Shown here: positions 50,080 through 60,757 of the stretch, piece after piece | Position numbering within the stretch: position 1 is the stretch's first letter | Layout: the number at the start of each line of letters is the position of its first letter | Source of the DNA: an uncultured Archangium sp. | GTDB taxonomy: Bacteria; Myxococcota; Myxococcia; Myxococcales; Myxococcaceae | Direction of reading: 5' to 3' | NCBI GenBank assembly: GCA_903905455.1 | Contig: CAIVGN010000017.1 | Coordinates: forward strand, 1 to 64,000 | DNA: 64,000 nt | Program-made: the position numbers and the translations under genes | The notes under the pieces: model-generated | The model's input: only the letters and a program-made list of their open reading frames with translations | What the model was told of the DNA's origin: nothing | Database searches by the model: none

Positions 50080-51461
50080 ACGGCGGAGGCGCCCTCGACC
50101 AGGGTGCGGATCTCCGCCACCGCGAAGGCCAGCTCGCTCGTCTGGTGCTCGAGGCCGCTGACGGCCTTGGCCACGTCGGTGGCCGCCGAGCCGTTCTGCT
50201 GCGTCGCCCGGTCCATCTGCACCACCGCGCCGCCCACGTCGTCGATGCCCTTCGCCTGCTCGGCCGACGCGGTGCTGATCTGCCCCATGATCCCCGCCAC
50301 CTCCTGCACCGAGGCGACGACCTCCTGGAACGCCTCGTTGGTCTTCTTCACCAGCGCGGTGCCCTCGGCGATGCGCGCCGTCGACCCGTCGATGAGCCCG
50401 GTGATTTCCTGCGCCGCCAGGCCCGTGCGCTGCGCGAGCGCCTGCACCTCGTTGGCCACCACCGCGAAGCCCGCGCCCGCCGCGCCCGCCCGGGCGGCCT
50501 CGACCGACGCGTTGAGGGCCAGCAGGTTGGTCTGGAAGGCGATCTGGTTGATGGACTTGGTGATGTGGGCGATGGCCGTGCTGGTGCTGGCGATCTCCTC
50601 CATCGACTTGACCACCGAGTGCATCGACTCGTTGGCGTGACTGGCCTGCCCGACGGCGCCGTCGATCAGCTCGCGCGCGCGGCCGGCGTGGCCGGCGTTC
50701 TGGTGCGTCATGGCCGTCAGCTGCGTCATGGCCGAGGCGGTGCGGGTGATGGCGTCGGCCTGGGTGGTGAAGCTGTTGGCCAGCGACTGCGAGTCGCCGG
50801 ACAGCGAACTGGTGGTGCTCTCCACTTCCTGGGTGCCGCGGGTGATGGCGACCACCGCCGCGTCGAGCGAGCGCGAGATGCGCGAGGCCGAGAAGCTGCC
50901 GATGGCGAGCACGATGAGGATGCCGAAGGTCCCCGCGGAGAGCACGAAGGCGCGCACGGTGAAGACTTCGCCCTGGAACTTCTGGTGCGTCTGCTCGGCC
51001 CGCGCGGTGCGCTGGTGCAGCAGGGTCGACATCGAGGTGCGGGCCGTGTCGCTGTCCCTCACGCGGGCGCCCCGCGCCGCCCGCCAGCCCTCGATCGCGC
51101 GGGTGAGGTCGGACCACGTCGACACCTCCGGGCCCTTCCGCGCGACTTTCCCCGCCAACGTCAGCTCGGTCTCGAGCCCGTCCCAGGCCTTGCGTTGTCG
51201 GGCCTCCAGGGCCGCGCGCTGGGCCGGCTGATCAGCCGGCGACAGCAGCAGTTCGGCGTCGGCGGCCTGCACCTCACCCAGCGACTCGTCCAGGCGGAAA
51301 TAGGAGGTCAGCGACGGCAGCGTCTCGTCGAAGAGTTGCTGCTGGGCGTTGACGGCGAACGACATGCCCCACAGGCCGACGAGGGTGCCGACGGCGATCA
51401 TGCCGCCGACGATCCCTGCGGCACCCGTGAGCTTCCAGCGCAACGTGAGGTTGAAAGACAT
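50073..51461 (-). CDS. methyl-accepting chemotaxis protein
   Basis: About 462 residues. Helix 1 ([20 protein letters not shown], residues ~14-33) and helix 2 ([19 protein letters not shown], ~170-188) frame an all-helical periplasmic sensor of the four-helix-bundle type. A HAMP-like stretch and a long coiled coil follow. The conserved hairpin tip contains [18 protein letters not shown], then [16 protein letters not shown], typical of MCPs. It would signal to a CheA kinase; no che genes are in this window. ATG 51461 is the start. Its end overlaps the protease-like gene by seven bases. Confidence 0.92.
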   Translation of the reverse strand: MSFNLTLRWKLTGAAGIVGGMIAVGTLVGLWGMSFAVNAQQQLFDETLPSLTSYFRLDESLGEVQAADAELLLSPADQPAQRAALEARQRKAWDGLETELTLAGKVARKGPEVSTWSDLTRAIEGWRAARGARVRDSDTARTSMSTLLHQRTARAEQTHQKFQGEVFTVRAFVLSAGTFGILIVLAIGSFSASRISRSLDAAVVAITRGTQEVESTTSSLSGDSQSLANSFTTQADAITRTASAMTQLTAMTHQNAGHAGRARELIDGAVGQASHANESMHSVVKSMEEIASTSTAIAHITKSINQIAFQTNLLALNASVEAARAGAAGAGFAVVANEVQALAQRTGLAAQEITGLIDGSTARIAEGTALVKKTNEAFQEVVASVQEVAGIMGQISTASAEQAKGIDDVGGAVVQMDRATQQNGSAATDVAKAVSGLEHQTSELAFAVAEIRTLVEGASAVQ

Positions 51462-51565
51462 CGAAGGGACCCCTCTGTCGAAAAAACCTAACGGCCTGTC
51501 TCGCGGCCGCACGCCCCAATTGGTGGGTCACGATTTTGACGGCGCGGGCTGCTACACCTCGCTCC

Positions 51566-53278
51566 GTGTCGAAAGACCGGCTCGTTCTCGGAGGGCGCTT
51601 CAGGCTGATCCGCCACCTCGGGGGTGGAGGCATGGCCGAGGTGTACCTCGCCGAGCAGCTCTCGTTGCGGCGCCAGGTGGCCCTCAAGGTGCTCAAGCGC
51701 GACCTCTCGTCGCAGCCGGCCATGGGCGAGCGCTTCCGCCGCGAGGCGCAGCTGCTCTCCACCGTGGATCACCCCTCGGTGGTGCGGGTCATCGACTTCG
51801 AGACCAACAAGACCGACGGCACGGTGCTGGTGCTCGAGCTGGCCGAGGGCGAGACGCTCGAGGCGGCGCTGCGCATGGGCCCCTTCGAGCCGCGCCGGGC
51901 CATTCGCGTGCTGCTGCAGCTGGCCGAGGGCCTCAGCGCGGTGCACGAGCGCGGCATCATCCACCGCGACCTCAAGCCCCAGAACATCGTCATCACCCCC
52001 GGGCCTCGCGGGGAACAGGCGCGGCTGCTCGACTTCGGCATCGCCCGCCTCATGGAGCTCGACACCGACGCCGGCCCCGCGATGCCGAAGCTCGCCCCGG
52101 GCACCGACCCCTTCACCAGCCTGCCTGGCCAGGCCGTGGGCACGCCCGCCTACGTTGCGCCGGAGCAGGCCATGGCCCAGCCCGTCGACCCGCGCACCGA
52201 CGTGTATGCCTTCGGGGTGGTGGCCTTCCGGGTGCTCGCCGGCCGGTTGCCCTTCGAGGGGCCCGAGGCGCGTGACTACCTCGAGCAGCACGTGCGCGAG
52301 TTGCCGCCGCCGCTCGACGCGGTGGCGCCGCACGTGGTGCCGTACCCCCTGCTGGGCAAGCTGGTCATGCAGTGCCTCGAGAAGAAGGCGAGCAACCGCC
52401 CGAAGGACGGCGCCGCCCTCGTCGAGGCGCTGCGCACGGTGTTGCCGGCGGACCAGCTCGCGCTCTCCACGCAGACCCGGCTGGTGCTCAGCGCGGTGAC
52501 CACCCAGACCCTGAGCGCGGTGAAGGACACGGCCACCAACTTCAGCCAGCGTAGCCTGCAGGGCGTGCAGACCGTGGGGCGGCTCGCGCGCGGCCTCGAT
52601 CGCCAGTTCAAGCAGAGTCTCGTGGTGACCCTGGTGCTCACCGCGCTGGTGCCGCTGACCTGGGCGCTGTGGCCACAGACCGCGGTGGAGCGCGCGGAAG
52701 AAGAGCTGCGCAGTGGGCGCCCGGCCGAGGCCCTCGCCACCATCGACGCCGTGCTTCCCGACGCGAAGGGGCTGTATCCCACGCTGCTCTCGCTGAAGGT
52801 GGGCGCGCTGCACGCCCTGGGGCGCGAAGACGACGCCCGGGCCATCGTGCGGCAGTCGACCTACCAGTCGTTGTTCCCCGCGCGCGAGGCGATGCTCCAG
52901 GCGTTGGCCGAGGGCTTCGCGGCGTCGGAGGCGGACCCGGAGATCGTCGACTGGCTCGCCCTGGTGCCCCCGGCGCTCGGCGACGCCACGCTGGCGCGGT
53001 TCGCGCGGGAGGCTCCCTCGGCCCGGCAGTGGGGCGCGCTGCGCTACCTCGACGGGGCAGGGCGCACCCGGGGGCTGGATCTCTCGGAGCGCTACGCCGC
53101 GTCGTTGCGCGCGAAGTCGTGCGAGGTGCGCTCCCACGCCGCGGTGCGCCTGGGCCAGCTCCAGGAGCCCGAGGCGTTGCAGGCGCTGCGGGAGCTGTCG
53201 GAGTCGCCGAAGGAGGGCACCCGGAACTGTGGCCAGGACGAGGCCGCGGACGCCATTCGGGCCCTCAAGCGGCGCTGA
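51566..53278 (+). CDS. Ser/Thr protein kinase with transmembrane and helical-repeat tail
   Basis: A 570-residue eukaryote-like kinase. GGRFRLIRHLGGGGMAEVYLAE is the Gly loop, VALKVLKRDLSSQ holds the catalytic Lys, GIIHRDLKPQNIVI the HRDLKPxN loop, LLDFGIAR the DFG region and GTPAYVAPEQA the APE motif. A transmembrane segment (VVTLVLTALVPLTWALW) at about residue 360 is followed by a helical HEAT/TPR-like C-terminal domain (RPAEALATIDAVLPDAK, SCEVRSHAAVRLGQLQEPEAL), which likely senses a signal. GTG 51566 gives the usual start. Lies between two MCP genes. Confidence 0.93.
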   Translation: MSKDRLVLGGRFRLIRHLGGGGMAEVYLAEQLSLRRQVALKVLKRDLSSQPAMGERFRREAQLLSTVDHPSVVRVIDFETNKTDGTVLVLELAEGETLEAALRMGPFEPRRAIRVLLQLAEGLSAVHERGIIHRDLKPQNIVITPGPRGEQARLLDFGIARLMELDTDAGPAMPKLAPGTDPFTSLPGQAVGTPAYVAPEQAMAQPVDPRTDVYAFGVVAFRVLAGRLPFEGPEARDYLEQHVRELPPPLDAVAPHVVPYPLLGKLVMQCLEKKASNRPKDGAALVEALRTVLPADQLALSTQTRLVLSAVTTQTLSAVKDTATNFSQRSLQGVQTVGRLARGLDRQFKQSLVVTLVLTALVPLTWALWPQTAVERAEEELRSGRPAEALATIDAVLPDAKGLYPTLLSLKVGALHALGREDDARAIVRQSTYQSLFPAREAMLQALAEGFAASEADPEIVDWLALVPPALGDATLARFAREAPSARQWGALRYLDGAGRTRGLDLSERYAASLRAKSCEVRSHAAVRLGQLQEPEALQALRELSESPKEGTRNCGQDEAADAIRALKRR

Positions 53279-53431
53279 GCGGGTGTCGGGGGCCGCTCCC
53301 GGTGGCGCCCGATGCGCGCGCCGGGCCCGAAGGGCAGGTCGAGCCCAGGCCTCCTTGCACGCGCTGGCGCCGGGGACGCTGTTCACCGGCGCGGTGAGGC
53401 TGACTGGCTGACGCCGAGCCGCGCGAGCGCC

Positions 53432-55012
53432 TCAAGCGTCTGCCTCGAGCCGGTCGTCCAGGCGCTGCTGGCCTCGGAGCCGAAGCCCGGCGCGCCCACC
53501 GGGGGGATGGCCACCGCGCGCCCCGGTACCCTCGAGGCGCGGCCCCTTCGTTCCCCGGGGCGCAGGCGCCTGGACGGAGGCGCTCCCGTGGACGACTTCG
53601 ACCAGCCCCGCAACCATGCCGTCGAGCTCCGTCGCCTGGGCAGACAGTTCTTCGCTTGCCGCGGCTGATTCTTCTGCGGTGGCGGCATTGGACTGGGTCA
53701 GCGTGTCCATTCGCCCGACGGCCGCGTTGATTTGATGAACGCCCGACGCCTGCTGCTCGCTGGCGGTGGCAACGTTCCCGACCAGGCCCGTCACGACCCC
53801 GACGTGGTGCACGATGGCCTGGAGGGCGTCGCCGACCTCGCGGCTCACCACCACGCCGCTCGTGGCATGGCGCTGGGCCTCGTGGATGAGGTGCGCCGTG
53901 CCCTTGGCCGCCTCGGCGCTGCGCAGCGCGAGGTTGCGGACCTCCTCGGCGACGACCGCGAACCCCTTGCCGGCCTCCCCGGCGCGCGCCGCCTCGACGG
54001 CCGCGTTGAGCGCCAGCAGGTTGGTCTGGAAGGCGATCTCGTCGATGGTCTTGACGACCTTCACGGTCTCGGTCGTCGAGGCGCTGATCTGCTCGATGGC
54101 ACTGGCCATGCGCCGCATGCCCTCGGCGCCCCGATGCGCGGCCGCCGCGGCTTGCTTGATCGTGGTGTTGGCCTCGCGCGCGGTGTCGGCGTTCTGTCGC
54201 GCCATCGAGGTCACCTCCTCGAGGGACGACGAGACCTCCTGGAGGTTCGAGGCCTGGGCGCTGGCGCCGCTGGCCATCTGCTGGCTGGCGGAGGCCACCT
54301 GGCCCGAGGCCGAGGCGACCTGGGCGGCGCTGCTGGCCAGGCCCTCGATCACCCGGTCGATGGGCCCGGTGATCGCGCGGCTGATGAGCAGGCCCGCCAC
54401 CACCAACGCGAGCGCGCCGAGGATGCCCGGGAGCGCGAGGGCGAGCCGGGCCGTCTGCGCCGTCGACTGCGCGCGGGCCGACCACTTCGTGGACTCGGAG
54501 TTCTGGAACGCGATGAGCTTGTGCAGGCGATCGCCGTGCGCCTGGTAGGCCGGGGTGAAGTCGTGGTCGAGCGCCCGCTCGAAGCGCTCGGCCTCGGCGG
54601 GGTTCGTGGCGAGGCGCAGCGTGCCCATGGCCTCGGCGGCCGATGCCATCTTCGTCCAGTGCTCGTTCTGGGCGTCGTAGAGCGCCTGCTCTCCTTCGAC
54701 GAACTCGATGGCGTTGTAGGCCTTGTCGTGGGCAGCGTAGTCCGCCAGGGCGTCGCGCAGCTGTGCCTGGGACGCGACGTCCTTCCCGGCTGTCCGCGAG
54801 AGCCGCAGCAGCGCGACGCCGACCTGGTCCGCGCTGCTCGCCATGCCCTCCAGCATGATGGCGTTGCCGAGGTTGATGGTGGCGACGTGATCGTAGTTCT
54901 TGCTCACGTCCGAGAGGAACCACAGCCCCGTCCCTCCGATGCACAGCGCCAGGGCGGCGGCCGCCGTGAACGCGGCGAGCAGCCGGCCCCTCAGGGTCAT
55001 GCTGCTCAGCAC
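53432..55012 (-). CDS. methyl-accepting chemotaxis protein (second)
   Basis: About 526 residues. The N-terminal helix ([21 protein letters not shown]) and a second helix ([20 protein letters not shown], near residue 195) frame a helical-bundle sensor domain with [19 protein letters not shown]. The cytoplasmic part has [15 protein letters not shown], the tip [18 protein letters not shown] and [16 protein letters not shown]. The C-terminal 60 residues are Gly/Pro/Arg-rich and unlike a methylation tail. ATG 55012 is the start; ATG 55000 is possible. Same orientation as the other MCP, separated by the kinase gene. Confidence 0.92.
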   Translation of the reverse strand: MLSSMTLRGRLLAAFTAAAALALCIGGTGLWFLSDVSKNYDHVATINLGNAIMLEGMASSADQVGVALLRLSRTAGKDVASQAQLRDALADYAAHDKAYNAIEFVEGEQALYDAQNEHWTKMASAAEAMGTLRLATNPAEAERFERALDHDFTPAYQAHGDRLHKLIAFQNSESTKWSARAQSTAQTARLALALPGILGALALVVAGLLISRAITGPIDRVIEGLASSAAQVASASGQVASASQQMASGASAQASNLQEVSSSLEEVTSMARQNADTAREANTTIKQAAAAAHRGAEGMRRMASAIEQISASTTETVKVVKTIDEIAFQTNLLALNAAVEAARAGEAGKGFAVVAEEVRNLALRSAEAAKGTAHLIHEAQRHATSGVVVSREVGDALQAIVHHVGVVTGLVGNVATASEQQASGVHQINAAVGRMDTLTQSNAATAEESAAASEELSAQATELDGMVAGLVEVVHGSASVQAPAPRGTKGPRLEGTGARGGHPPGGRAGLRLRGQQRLDDRLEADA

Positions 55013-55428
55013 TGCCAGACCTGCGCCCCATGCGACAGCGGCATGGCCTGCTTCACTGCAATCGACATCGAGCGCCCCATCGTTCGTGGTCCATCACCAG
55101 CGAGGGCTGGCCTGGTTTCCAGGGCCGTTTGCAGTCGATGTGCCACCCGGAGCTCCAGACCCGGGGCCGAAGTGGGGCGAGGTGGTTTGAACGGAAACAT
55201 CCTCGTTGCAGTCGCTTCGCGCGCCCTGGGCCGAGCGGCGCCTGGCCTGGGCAGGGTTCACCGATACCCACGAACCCCGGCGCGACCCTGAACGTCCGGC
55301 CCCGACACCGCAGGGCCTCGCTCGGAGGCAAGGGCTGGCAGGGCCTCCAGGGCGCGCAGCCGGGGGTACTCACCGACGCCAGAGCGTGGTAGCCGGGAGG
55401 TCTCCCCACGCTCCCCCCTGGAGAACCC
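55013..55428. other. intergenic region without a recognised gene
   Basis: About 416 bases between divergent genes (MCP and the thioredoxin lipoprotein). I see several short open frames with no family-like motif, and no clear hairpin, repeat or RNA gene. It probably holds two divergent promoters. Confidence 0.5.
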
Positions 55429-56142
55429 ATGCGGTCACTGTCATCGCCGTTCCTCGCCGCCTTCCTTCTCCTCGGTGCCCTCGCGGGGTGCCAGCCCAAC
55501 GTCATCGGCGCCACGCCCGACGCTGGCGCGGACCCGGTGGTGGACGCGGGACAGAGCGTCGACGCGGGCGAGCCCGGTGACGCGGGCATTCGGGGCGCCT
55601 ACCCGGCGGGCCCGTACGGCATCACCGTCAACCAGCGCATCCAGAACTTCACCTTCACCGGGTACTACTCAGACCAGTCCACCGCGCTGGCGAGCACCTC
55701 GCCGCTGCGTGACTTCGATCTCCAGTCGATCCGCAGCGCGGTCGACGCGAACGGCAAGCCCTACCGCTACCTGCTCATCGCCATCAGCGCCGTGTGGTGC
55801 CAGCCCTGCAACAGCGAGGCGGAGAGCCTCGGCCTGGCCGGCGCGGATCACGCGAACATCGAGCGCTGGCTCGGTCGCGGTGGGCTGTTCATGACCATCC
55901 TCGTCGAGGGCGGTCAGCACGGCGTCTCTCCGACCCAGGCGGAGCTCAACTACTGGATCACCTCGCACAAGGTGACCAACTCCGTGGTGATGGACACCAC
56001 GCACCAGCTCGCGTCGGCCGGCATCGACCCCTACGGCATCCCCGCGAACCTCGTGGTCGACCTGCAGACGATGAAGATGGTCGCTGGCTGGTCGGGCAAC
56101 GATCCCACCTACGCTCGCTGGGAAGGCGTGCTGGCCCAATGA
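55429..56142 (+). CDS. thioredoxin-fold lipoprotein
   Basis: A 237-residue lipoprotein: signal with lipobox (FLLLGALAGCQP), a DAG linker (VDAGQSVDAGEPGDAG), then a thioredoxin-like domain with an active-site CQPC in YLLIAISAVWCQPCNSEAES and a cis-Pro near IDPYGIPANLVVDLQ. Such periplasmic TlpA-like proteins reduce or isomerise disulfides or help cytochrome maturation. Its stop overlaps the ATG of the next TlpA-like gene (ATGA). With the following outer-membrane gene it forms a coupled trio. Confidence 0.88.
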   Translation: MRSLSSPFLAAFLLLGALAGCQPNVIGATPDAGADPVVDAGQSVDAGEPGDAGIRGAYPAGPYGITVNQRIQNFTFTGYYSDQSTALASTSPLRDFDLQSIRSAVDANGKPYRYLLIAISAVWCQPCNSEAESLGLAGADHANIERWLGRGGLFMTILVEGGQHGVSPTQAELNYWITSHKVTNSVVMDTTHQLASAGIDPYGIPANLVVDLQTMKMVAGWSGNDPTYARWEGVLAQ

Positions 56143-56669
56143 GAGCGGCATGGTTGCTGGGCGCGGCGCTCCTCGCCTCGTGCGCGACGACCGGGGGTTC
56201 GGCTGCAGCCCGGCCTGCCTCCGGGCTTCCGGACTTCGAGCTCGACACGGTCGACGGCCAGCGCGTGCGCTTGTCGGACACCGTGGGCACCGGCGTGGTG
56301 GTCCTGGCGTTCTGGGCCACGTGGTGTGAGCCGTGTAAGGCCGAGCTGCCCCAGCTGGAGCAGATCGCCCAGCGGCACCAGGCGCAGGGCCTGAAGATCA
56401 TCGGCATCGCCATGGACGACGCGACCACGGTGGCCCAGGTGGCGCCCTTCGTGCGGCGCAGCCACTTCTCGTTCCCGGTGTTGCTCGACACCGCGGGGGT
56501 CGCGGCCAATCGCTACAACTCGAACAAGTCGGCGCCGTTCACGGTGGTGATCGACCGCGCGGGCACCATCGCCCAAGAGCGCAGCGGGTATGAGCCCGGT
56601 GAAGAGGTCGCGCTCGAGCAGAAGTTGGTCGAGCTCCTGGGCGCGGGCGCCCCCACCGTCAGCCCGTGA
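56139..56669 (+). CDS. TlpA-like thioredoxin lipoprotein
   Basis: A 176-residue lipoprotein with lipobox LLASCATTGG and a TlpA/ResA-type domain: FELDTVDGQRVRLSD, the active site FWATWCEPCKAELPQLE (CEPC), a strand GIAMDDATTVAQ and the cis-Pro region KSAPFTVVIDRAG. It would carry reducing equivalents in the periplasm, for example for apocytochrome reduction. Its start overlaps the upstream gene and its stop overlaps the GTG of the barrel gene. Having two TlpA-like proteins in a row is unusual and suggests different partners. Confidence 0.9.
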   Translation: MRAAWLLGAALLASCATTGGSAAARPASGLPDFELDTVDGQRVRLSDTVGTGVVVLAFWATWCEPCKAELPQLEQIAQRHQAQGLKIIGIAMDDATTVAQVAPFVRRSHFSFPVLLDTAGVAANRYNSNKSAPFTVVIDRAGTIAQERSGYEPGEEVALEQKLVELLGAGAPTVSP

Positions 56670-58273
56670 GCCGGCTGCTGTGGGTCGGCGCGGTGTTGCT
56701 CGCGGCGAGCGCGTCGGCCATCGAGGTCGACGTCGCCGGCGCGCCGCTGCGCCTCAAGTTCTCGGAGTACGCGGTCGGGGCGTACCATCTGGACAACGGC
56801 TACATCTCGCCGCCCGGCAGCCCCACCTACGATCCCACCGGCAGCAACTACGTCGACTGGATCAACCGCTTCCAGGTCGACGCCTCGTGGATGGACTTCA
56901 CGTTGCTCCTGCGGCTCGACTCGGCGCTGTTCGTCAACGCGCCGGTGGCAGCGCCGGGCAACGTGCGCTTCGAGCGGCTGCTCTACCAGCGCTACGTGAG
57001 CCGGGTGGACCTCGAGAAGGCGTCGCTCTCGTGGACCAGCCGCCACCTCGACGTGACCCTGGGCGACATCTACGCCACCTACGGCCGCGGCCTGGTGCTG
57101 GCGCTGCGCAAGGTGGACGCCTTGACCATCGACACCAGCGCCCGCGGCCTGAGCCTCACGGGCAAGGTGGGCGACCTGACGGTCAACGCGCTGGGTGGCT
57201 TCAGCAACATCATCAACGTGGACACCGCGACGGGCCGCACCTCGAACGACCCGTTCGACCTCATCGTCGGTGGGCACGCCGACTACCGGGTCAAGCCGTG
57301 GCTGGTGCCCGGGGTCAGCGCCTCGTGGGTGCGCCTGTCGCGCAACGCCCAGGACGACCTGCCCCAGGCCACGCAGGACCAGACCCTCGCCCTCTCCGGC
57401 TCGCTCGAGGCGCCGTCGCTCTTCGGGTGGGGTTCGGCCTACGTGGAGTACGCGCGGCAGATCCGCACCGTGGGCGGGCTCCCGTACAACAGCGGCGCGC
57501 TCTACGTGAACGCCTCGCTGACCTTCGGGAAGACCACGCTGCAGGCCGAGTTCAAGGACTACCGGAACTACGCGCCGCTGACGACGAGCCTCGACTCCAC
57601 CCGCGTGCCCGAGCTGGCGATGATCAACACCTACTCGGTGCTGCCGACCCTGGAGCGCATGGAGCAGGCGGTGAAGAACAACACCGACGTCACCGGGGCC
57701 CGCGTGCGCGTCGACGTGAACGTGACCGACTCCGTGACGCCCTTCGTGTCCATGGCGGCCTTCGTGGACCGCATCTACGTGGACACCATCCTCGACCCGT
57801 ACGCGGGCTGTGAAATCACCTGGCAGGAGAAGCGCTCGCGGGCGGTGGTGTCCGGCGGCTACCGGCCGTCGATCCACGACGGGGGCCAGCTCGACTCGAG
57901 CGTGTGGCACGCGAAGTACCTGGTGAGCCAGTCCATCGCGGGGCCGTACAGCGTCGAGCTCAACGGGTTGCACATGAGCCAGACGGACCTGGTCGGTGGG
58001 AAGCTCCAGCCGTGGATGCAGGGCCAGGCGTACCTCGCGCTGAAGAGCGCGTCGGGCTGGTCCGCGGCCTTCGGCTACGAGTACTTCACGCAGGCACCCG
58101 AGACGATCCGCGAGCACTACTTCAACGGCAACGTGAGCTGGACCGCGAACCGGAACCTCACGCTGCGCGCCTTCGGGGGCGGGCAGCGTGGCGGCATCAA
58201 GTGCGTCAACGGCATCTGCCGCACCTACCCGGCCTTCAGCGGCGTGCGGCTCGAGGTCGTGCTGACCTACTGA
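56666..58273 (+). CDS. DUF6029-like outer-membrane beta-barrel protein
   Basis: A 535-residue protein with a signal peptide (GAVLLAASASAIEVD) and a long series of amphipathic beta strands ending in aromatic residues (VRLEVVLTY at the C-terminus), as in outer-membrane barrels. Motifs such as LDVTLGDIYATYGRGLVLALRK and GALYVNASLTFGKTTLQAEFKDYRNY match DUF6029 proteins. GTG 56666 overlaps the TlpA stop (GTGA), so barrel and two thioredoxin-like lipoproteins are co-translated. A Cys pair (GIKCVNGIC) near the C-terminus might be their substrate. Confidence 0.85.
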   Translation: MSRLLWVGAVLLAASASAIEVDVAGAPLRLKFSEYAVGAYHLDNGYISPPGSPTYDPTGSNYVDWINRFQVDASWMDFTLLLRLDSALFVNAPVAAPGNVRFERLLYQRYVSRVDLEKASLSWTSRHLDVTLGDIYATYGRGLVLALRKVDALTIDTSARGLSLTGKVGDLTVNALGGFSNIINVDTATGRTSNDPFDLIVGGHADYRVKPWLVPGVSASWVRLSRNAQDDLPQATQDQTLALSGSLEAPSLFGWGSAYVEYARQIRTVGGLPYNSGALYVNASLTFGKTTLQAEFKDYRNYAPLTTSLDSTRVPELAMINTYSVLPTLERMEQAVKNNTDVTGARVRVDVNVTDSVTPFVSMAAFVDRIYVDTILDPYAGCEITWQEKRSRAVVSGGYRPSIHDGGQLDSSVWHAKYLVSQSIAGPYSVELNGLHMSQTDLVGGKLQPWMQGQAYLALKSASGWSAAFGYEYFTQAPETIREHYFNGNVSWTANRNLTLRAFGGGQRGGIKCVNGICRTYPAFSGVRLEVVLTY

Positions 58274-58285
58274 GGCCGCGGCGCC

Positions 58286-60049
58286 TTACAGCTGGCAGGC
58301 GCCGACCTTCGTCGACGGCGACGTGGTGCCGTAGGGCTTGCAGGTCGCGCCCGCGATCTTGCAGCCGGGCCAGTAGTACGGGTACTTGTACTCGAGGTCG
58401 CAGAGCTGCACGCAGGCCGCCTTGGCGCCCGCGAGCGCCCAGCACAACGCGCCGGTCTCGCACTGCATCGTCTTGTCGCAGGCCTCACCGATGCGCTTGG
58501 GCTGCTGGGCCATCGGCGCGCAGTGGGCGTTGACGAAGGGGCGATCCCAGCCGTGCCAGTTGCAGCGCGAGCGCGGGCCACCACACCAGGTCTCACAGCC
58601 CGAGTTCGTCTCGTCGGCGAAGGGGTCGCAGCGCGGGCTGCAGATGCCGATCTGGTTGGCCGAGAAGGTGTCGGGGAACGAGTAGGGCTCGACGCAGGTC
58701 TCGTTGGCGGCGCAGGCCGGGCTCCCGTCCTCGGGCACCGAGGCGTCGCACAGCTTCTGGCACCGCTGGCCGATGCACAGCGCGTCAGGGCCGCAGAGGG
58801 CGGCCGGGCTCTCGGTGCCCGCGCGCACGTCGCAGGCCTTGCCCACGCTCGGCGCGGGGTCCGGTGAGACGGCCTGGCAGAAGCCGAAGGTGTTGCTGTT
58901 GACCGAGTCGCCGAAGAAGTCGGTGTACGTGCGGGCCGACTGGGGCAGGCAGATGGAGTTCGGCTGCCCGGCGCAGGGCTGGTACAGGCGGCGCTTGTCG
59001 TCGCGACCCGGGGCGCCGTCTTCGTAACAAAGCTGCGGCTGGCAGAAGCTCTTGTTGAGGTCGGGGTGGGGGACGCACCACATCGCGATGGGCGCGCCCG
59101 ACGAGAGGATGCCGATGTCGATGCTGCTGGTGAGGTCGTCCAGGTAGAACTGCCCGCCGCAGTCGGCGTTGGTGGTGCAGGTCTCGAGGCAGACCTTGGA
59201 ATTCGTGTCGAGGTCGACGCACTCGGCGGGGCGGCGGGACTCGTTGGGGGTGACGCCGCAGGCCGAGTTGCAGCTCTCGAAGAGCCGCGGCGCATCACAG
59301 ACGCCGCCGTGGCAGCTCAGGACCTGCGAGCGGTACTGGAGCGTGCCGCCGTTGTTGCGAATGCCGCACGGGTCGTAGCCCTGGTTGACGTTGGTGTTCG
59401 GGTCGCAGGCGGCGCCCCGGGCACAGGTCGCGGTGTTGAGCGTGCAGGCGGGCGAGGGGACTTCGATGCCGCAGGAGCCGGGCACGCCGGTGCCGGCGTC
59501 GAGACAGGCGAAGTTGGGCGCGCAGGGGGTCGCGGTGGTGCAGGCCTCACCGCGGGCCGAGAAGCGGCACTTGCGACCGGCGGTGGTGGTGACGCAGGCC
59601 GGGCGGCTGCCGATGGCCGGGTCTCCGCAGCAGTCGGTGTCGGCGGTGCAGTCGTCGAGGTTGCCCTTGCAGCGCTCGACGACGTCGCAGGTACCGTTGA
59701 GGCACGTGGCCGGGGCGCAGCAGTCGCCGGGCGCGGTGCACGTGTCGCCGGGGGAACGGCAGCCGCCGTCGACGTCGCAGGGCAGCTGGCAACGGCCGGT
59801 GGCGTCGCAGGTCAGGCCGGTGCAGCAGACCGGGTTCGCGCCGCCGCACAGGGCGCCCTTCACGGCGACGCACGCGCAGTGCCCCGCGGAACACGAGCTG
59901 CCGTCGCAGCAGGCCTGGGTGTCACTGCAGCCGGCGTCGAGGGTGGAGCACTGGCCCGCGTCGGGTTCAGGCTCGACCACCACCGGCGGCGGGACGGGAC
60001 AGCCGAAGAGCAGCGGCAACACGAGCAGGGCGAGCGATGAGGTTCTCAT
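58286..60049 (-). CDS. large Cys-rich lipoprotein
   Basis: About 587 residues. The lipobox is LALLVLPLLFGCPV. The mature protein is packed with Cys pairs in notch/TIL-like repeats (CSDTQACCDGSSCSAGHCAC, GGANPVCCTGLTCDATGRC, CCAPATCLNGTCD, GRKCRFSARGEACTTATPC), giving about 60 cysteines in all. The end is CCHG-like (CKIAGATCKPYGTT). Such modules are probably disulfide-rich adhesion or predation-related surface parts, typical of myxobacteria. It converges with the barrel gene 12 bases away. ATG 60049 is preferred over 60058. Function unknown. Confidence 0.85.
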   Translation of the reverse strand: MRTSSLALLVLPLLFGCPVPPPVVVEPEPDAGQCSTLDAGCSDTQACCDGSSCSAGHCACVAVKGALCGGANPVCCTGLTCDATGRCQLPCDVDGGCRSPGDTCTAPGDCCAPATCLNGTCDVVERCKGNLDDCTADTDCCGDPAIGSRPACVTTTAGRKCRFSARGEACTTATPCAPNFACLDAGTGVPGSCGIEVPSPACTLNTATCARGAACDPNTNVNQGYDPCGIRNNGGTLQYRSQVLSCHGGVCDAPRLFESCNSACGVTPNESRRPAECVDLDTNSKVCLETCTTNADCGGQFYLDDLTSSIDIGILSSGAPIAMWCVPHPDLNKSFCQPQLCYEDGAPGRDDKRRLYQPCAGQPNSICLPQSARTYTDFFGDSVNSNTFGFCQAVSPDPAPSVGKACDVRAGTESPAALCGPDALCIGQRCQKLCDASVPEDGSPACAANETCVEPYSFPDTFSANQIGICSPRCDPFADETNSGCETWCGGPRSRCNWHGWDRPFVNAHCAPMAQQPKRIGEACDKTMQCETGALCWALAGAKAACVQLCDLEYKYPYYWPGCKIAGATCKPYGTTSPSTKVGACQL

Positions 60050-60058
60050 GGGGGGCAA

Positions 60059-60757
60059 GAGGGTTGCCTAGCAGAGATGGGCTCCACGGATCCGGGCGAT
60101 TGTTTCTCGCGTCGCCGAGGCACGGCGGCGCTCGGACTCCGTCAATCCAGGCTGCGCCAAGGCTCGGACGTCTTCGGGCGTCGCCCTCGGTCTCAGCCCA
60201 GCAGTACCCCATGACGCCCACATCGCGACCTTCGAACAGATCGGGCGTTGCGATCAGCTGAATGAGCGAGGCAAAACACGGTCCACAACGGCTTGAGTGG
60301 GCACCCCCGCGTCGACGACAAGAGGCGGCGGCGTCTCACGGCATCCCAGCGCAAACAGGACGAAGGCAACATGGAGAAGGCTCCTCATCGTGGGCCCCAC
60401 ACGGTGTCGAAACATGTGTGGTGCGCCGCCATTGTTGAGCGTTTGAAATCAGCTTCAATGATTAGCACCATCCGCCCCTTGCCAGCCCCAGCGGGCCTCG
60501 CTTGATGAGCGTCGCCTCAATGGCGATGCGCCCCGTCATCCCCGGGTGACGACCCCCGAGCGCATTCGGCTTCTCCAGCCTTCGTCTCCGCGCTTCGAGT
60601 TCTTCCTCCAGGTCGCGTCGCTGCACCGCGAGTCGCTCTTTCGCCCGACACGCGTCCCGCGCCAAGCGAGCGTACGGCTCGGGAGGAGTTCGTTGAAGGC
60701 CGCCCTCGTCGACCCGCAGTCGCGCACTCCACGATCCGCGCTATTGATCGCGGCCCA
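60059..60757. other. gene-poor region of about 700 bases
   Basis: Between divergent genes. The stretch around 60420-60475 is visibly richer in A and T than the rest of the window. On the minus strand from about 60665 to 60462 a frame reads ARDACRAKERLAVQRRDLEEELEARRRRLE..., coiled-coil-like, but it has no good start and no recognised family; it may be a decayed gene. No hairpin or RNA gene was recognised. Confidence 0.4.
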
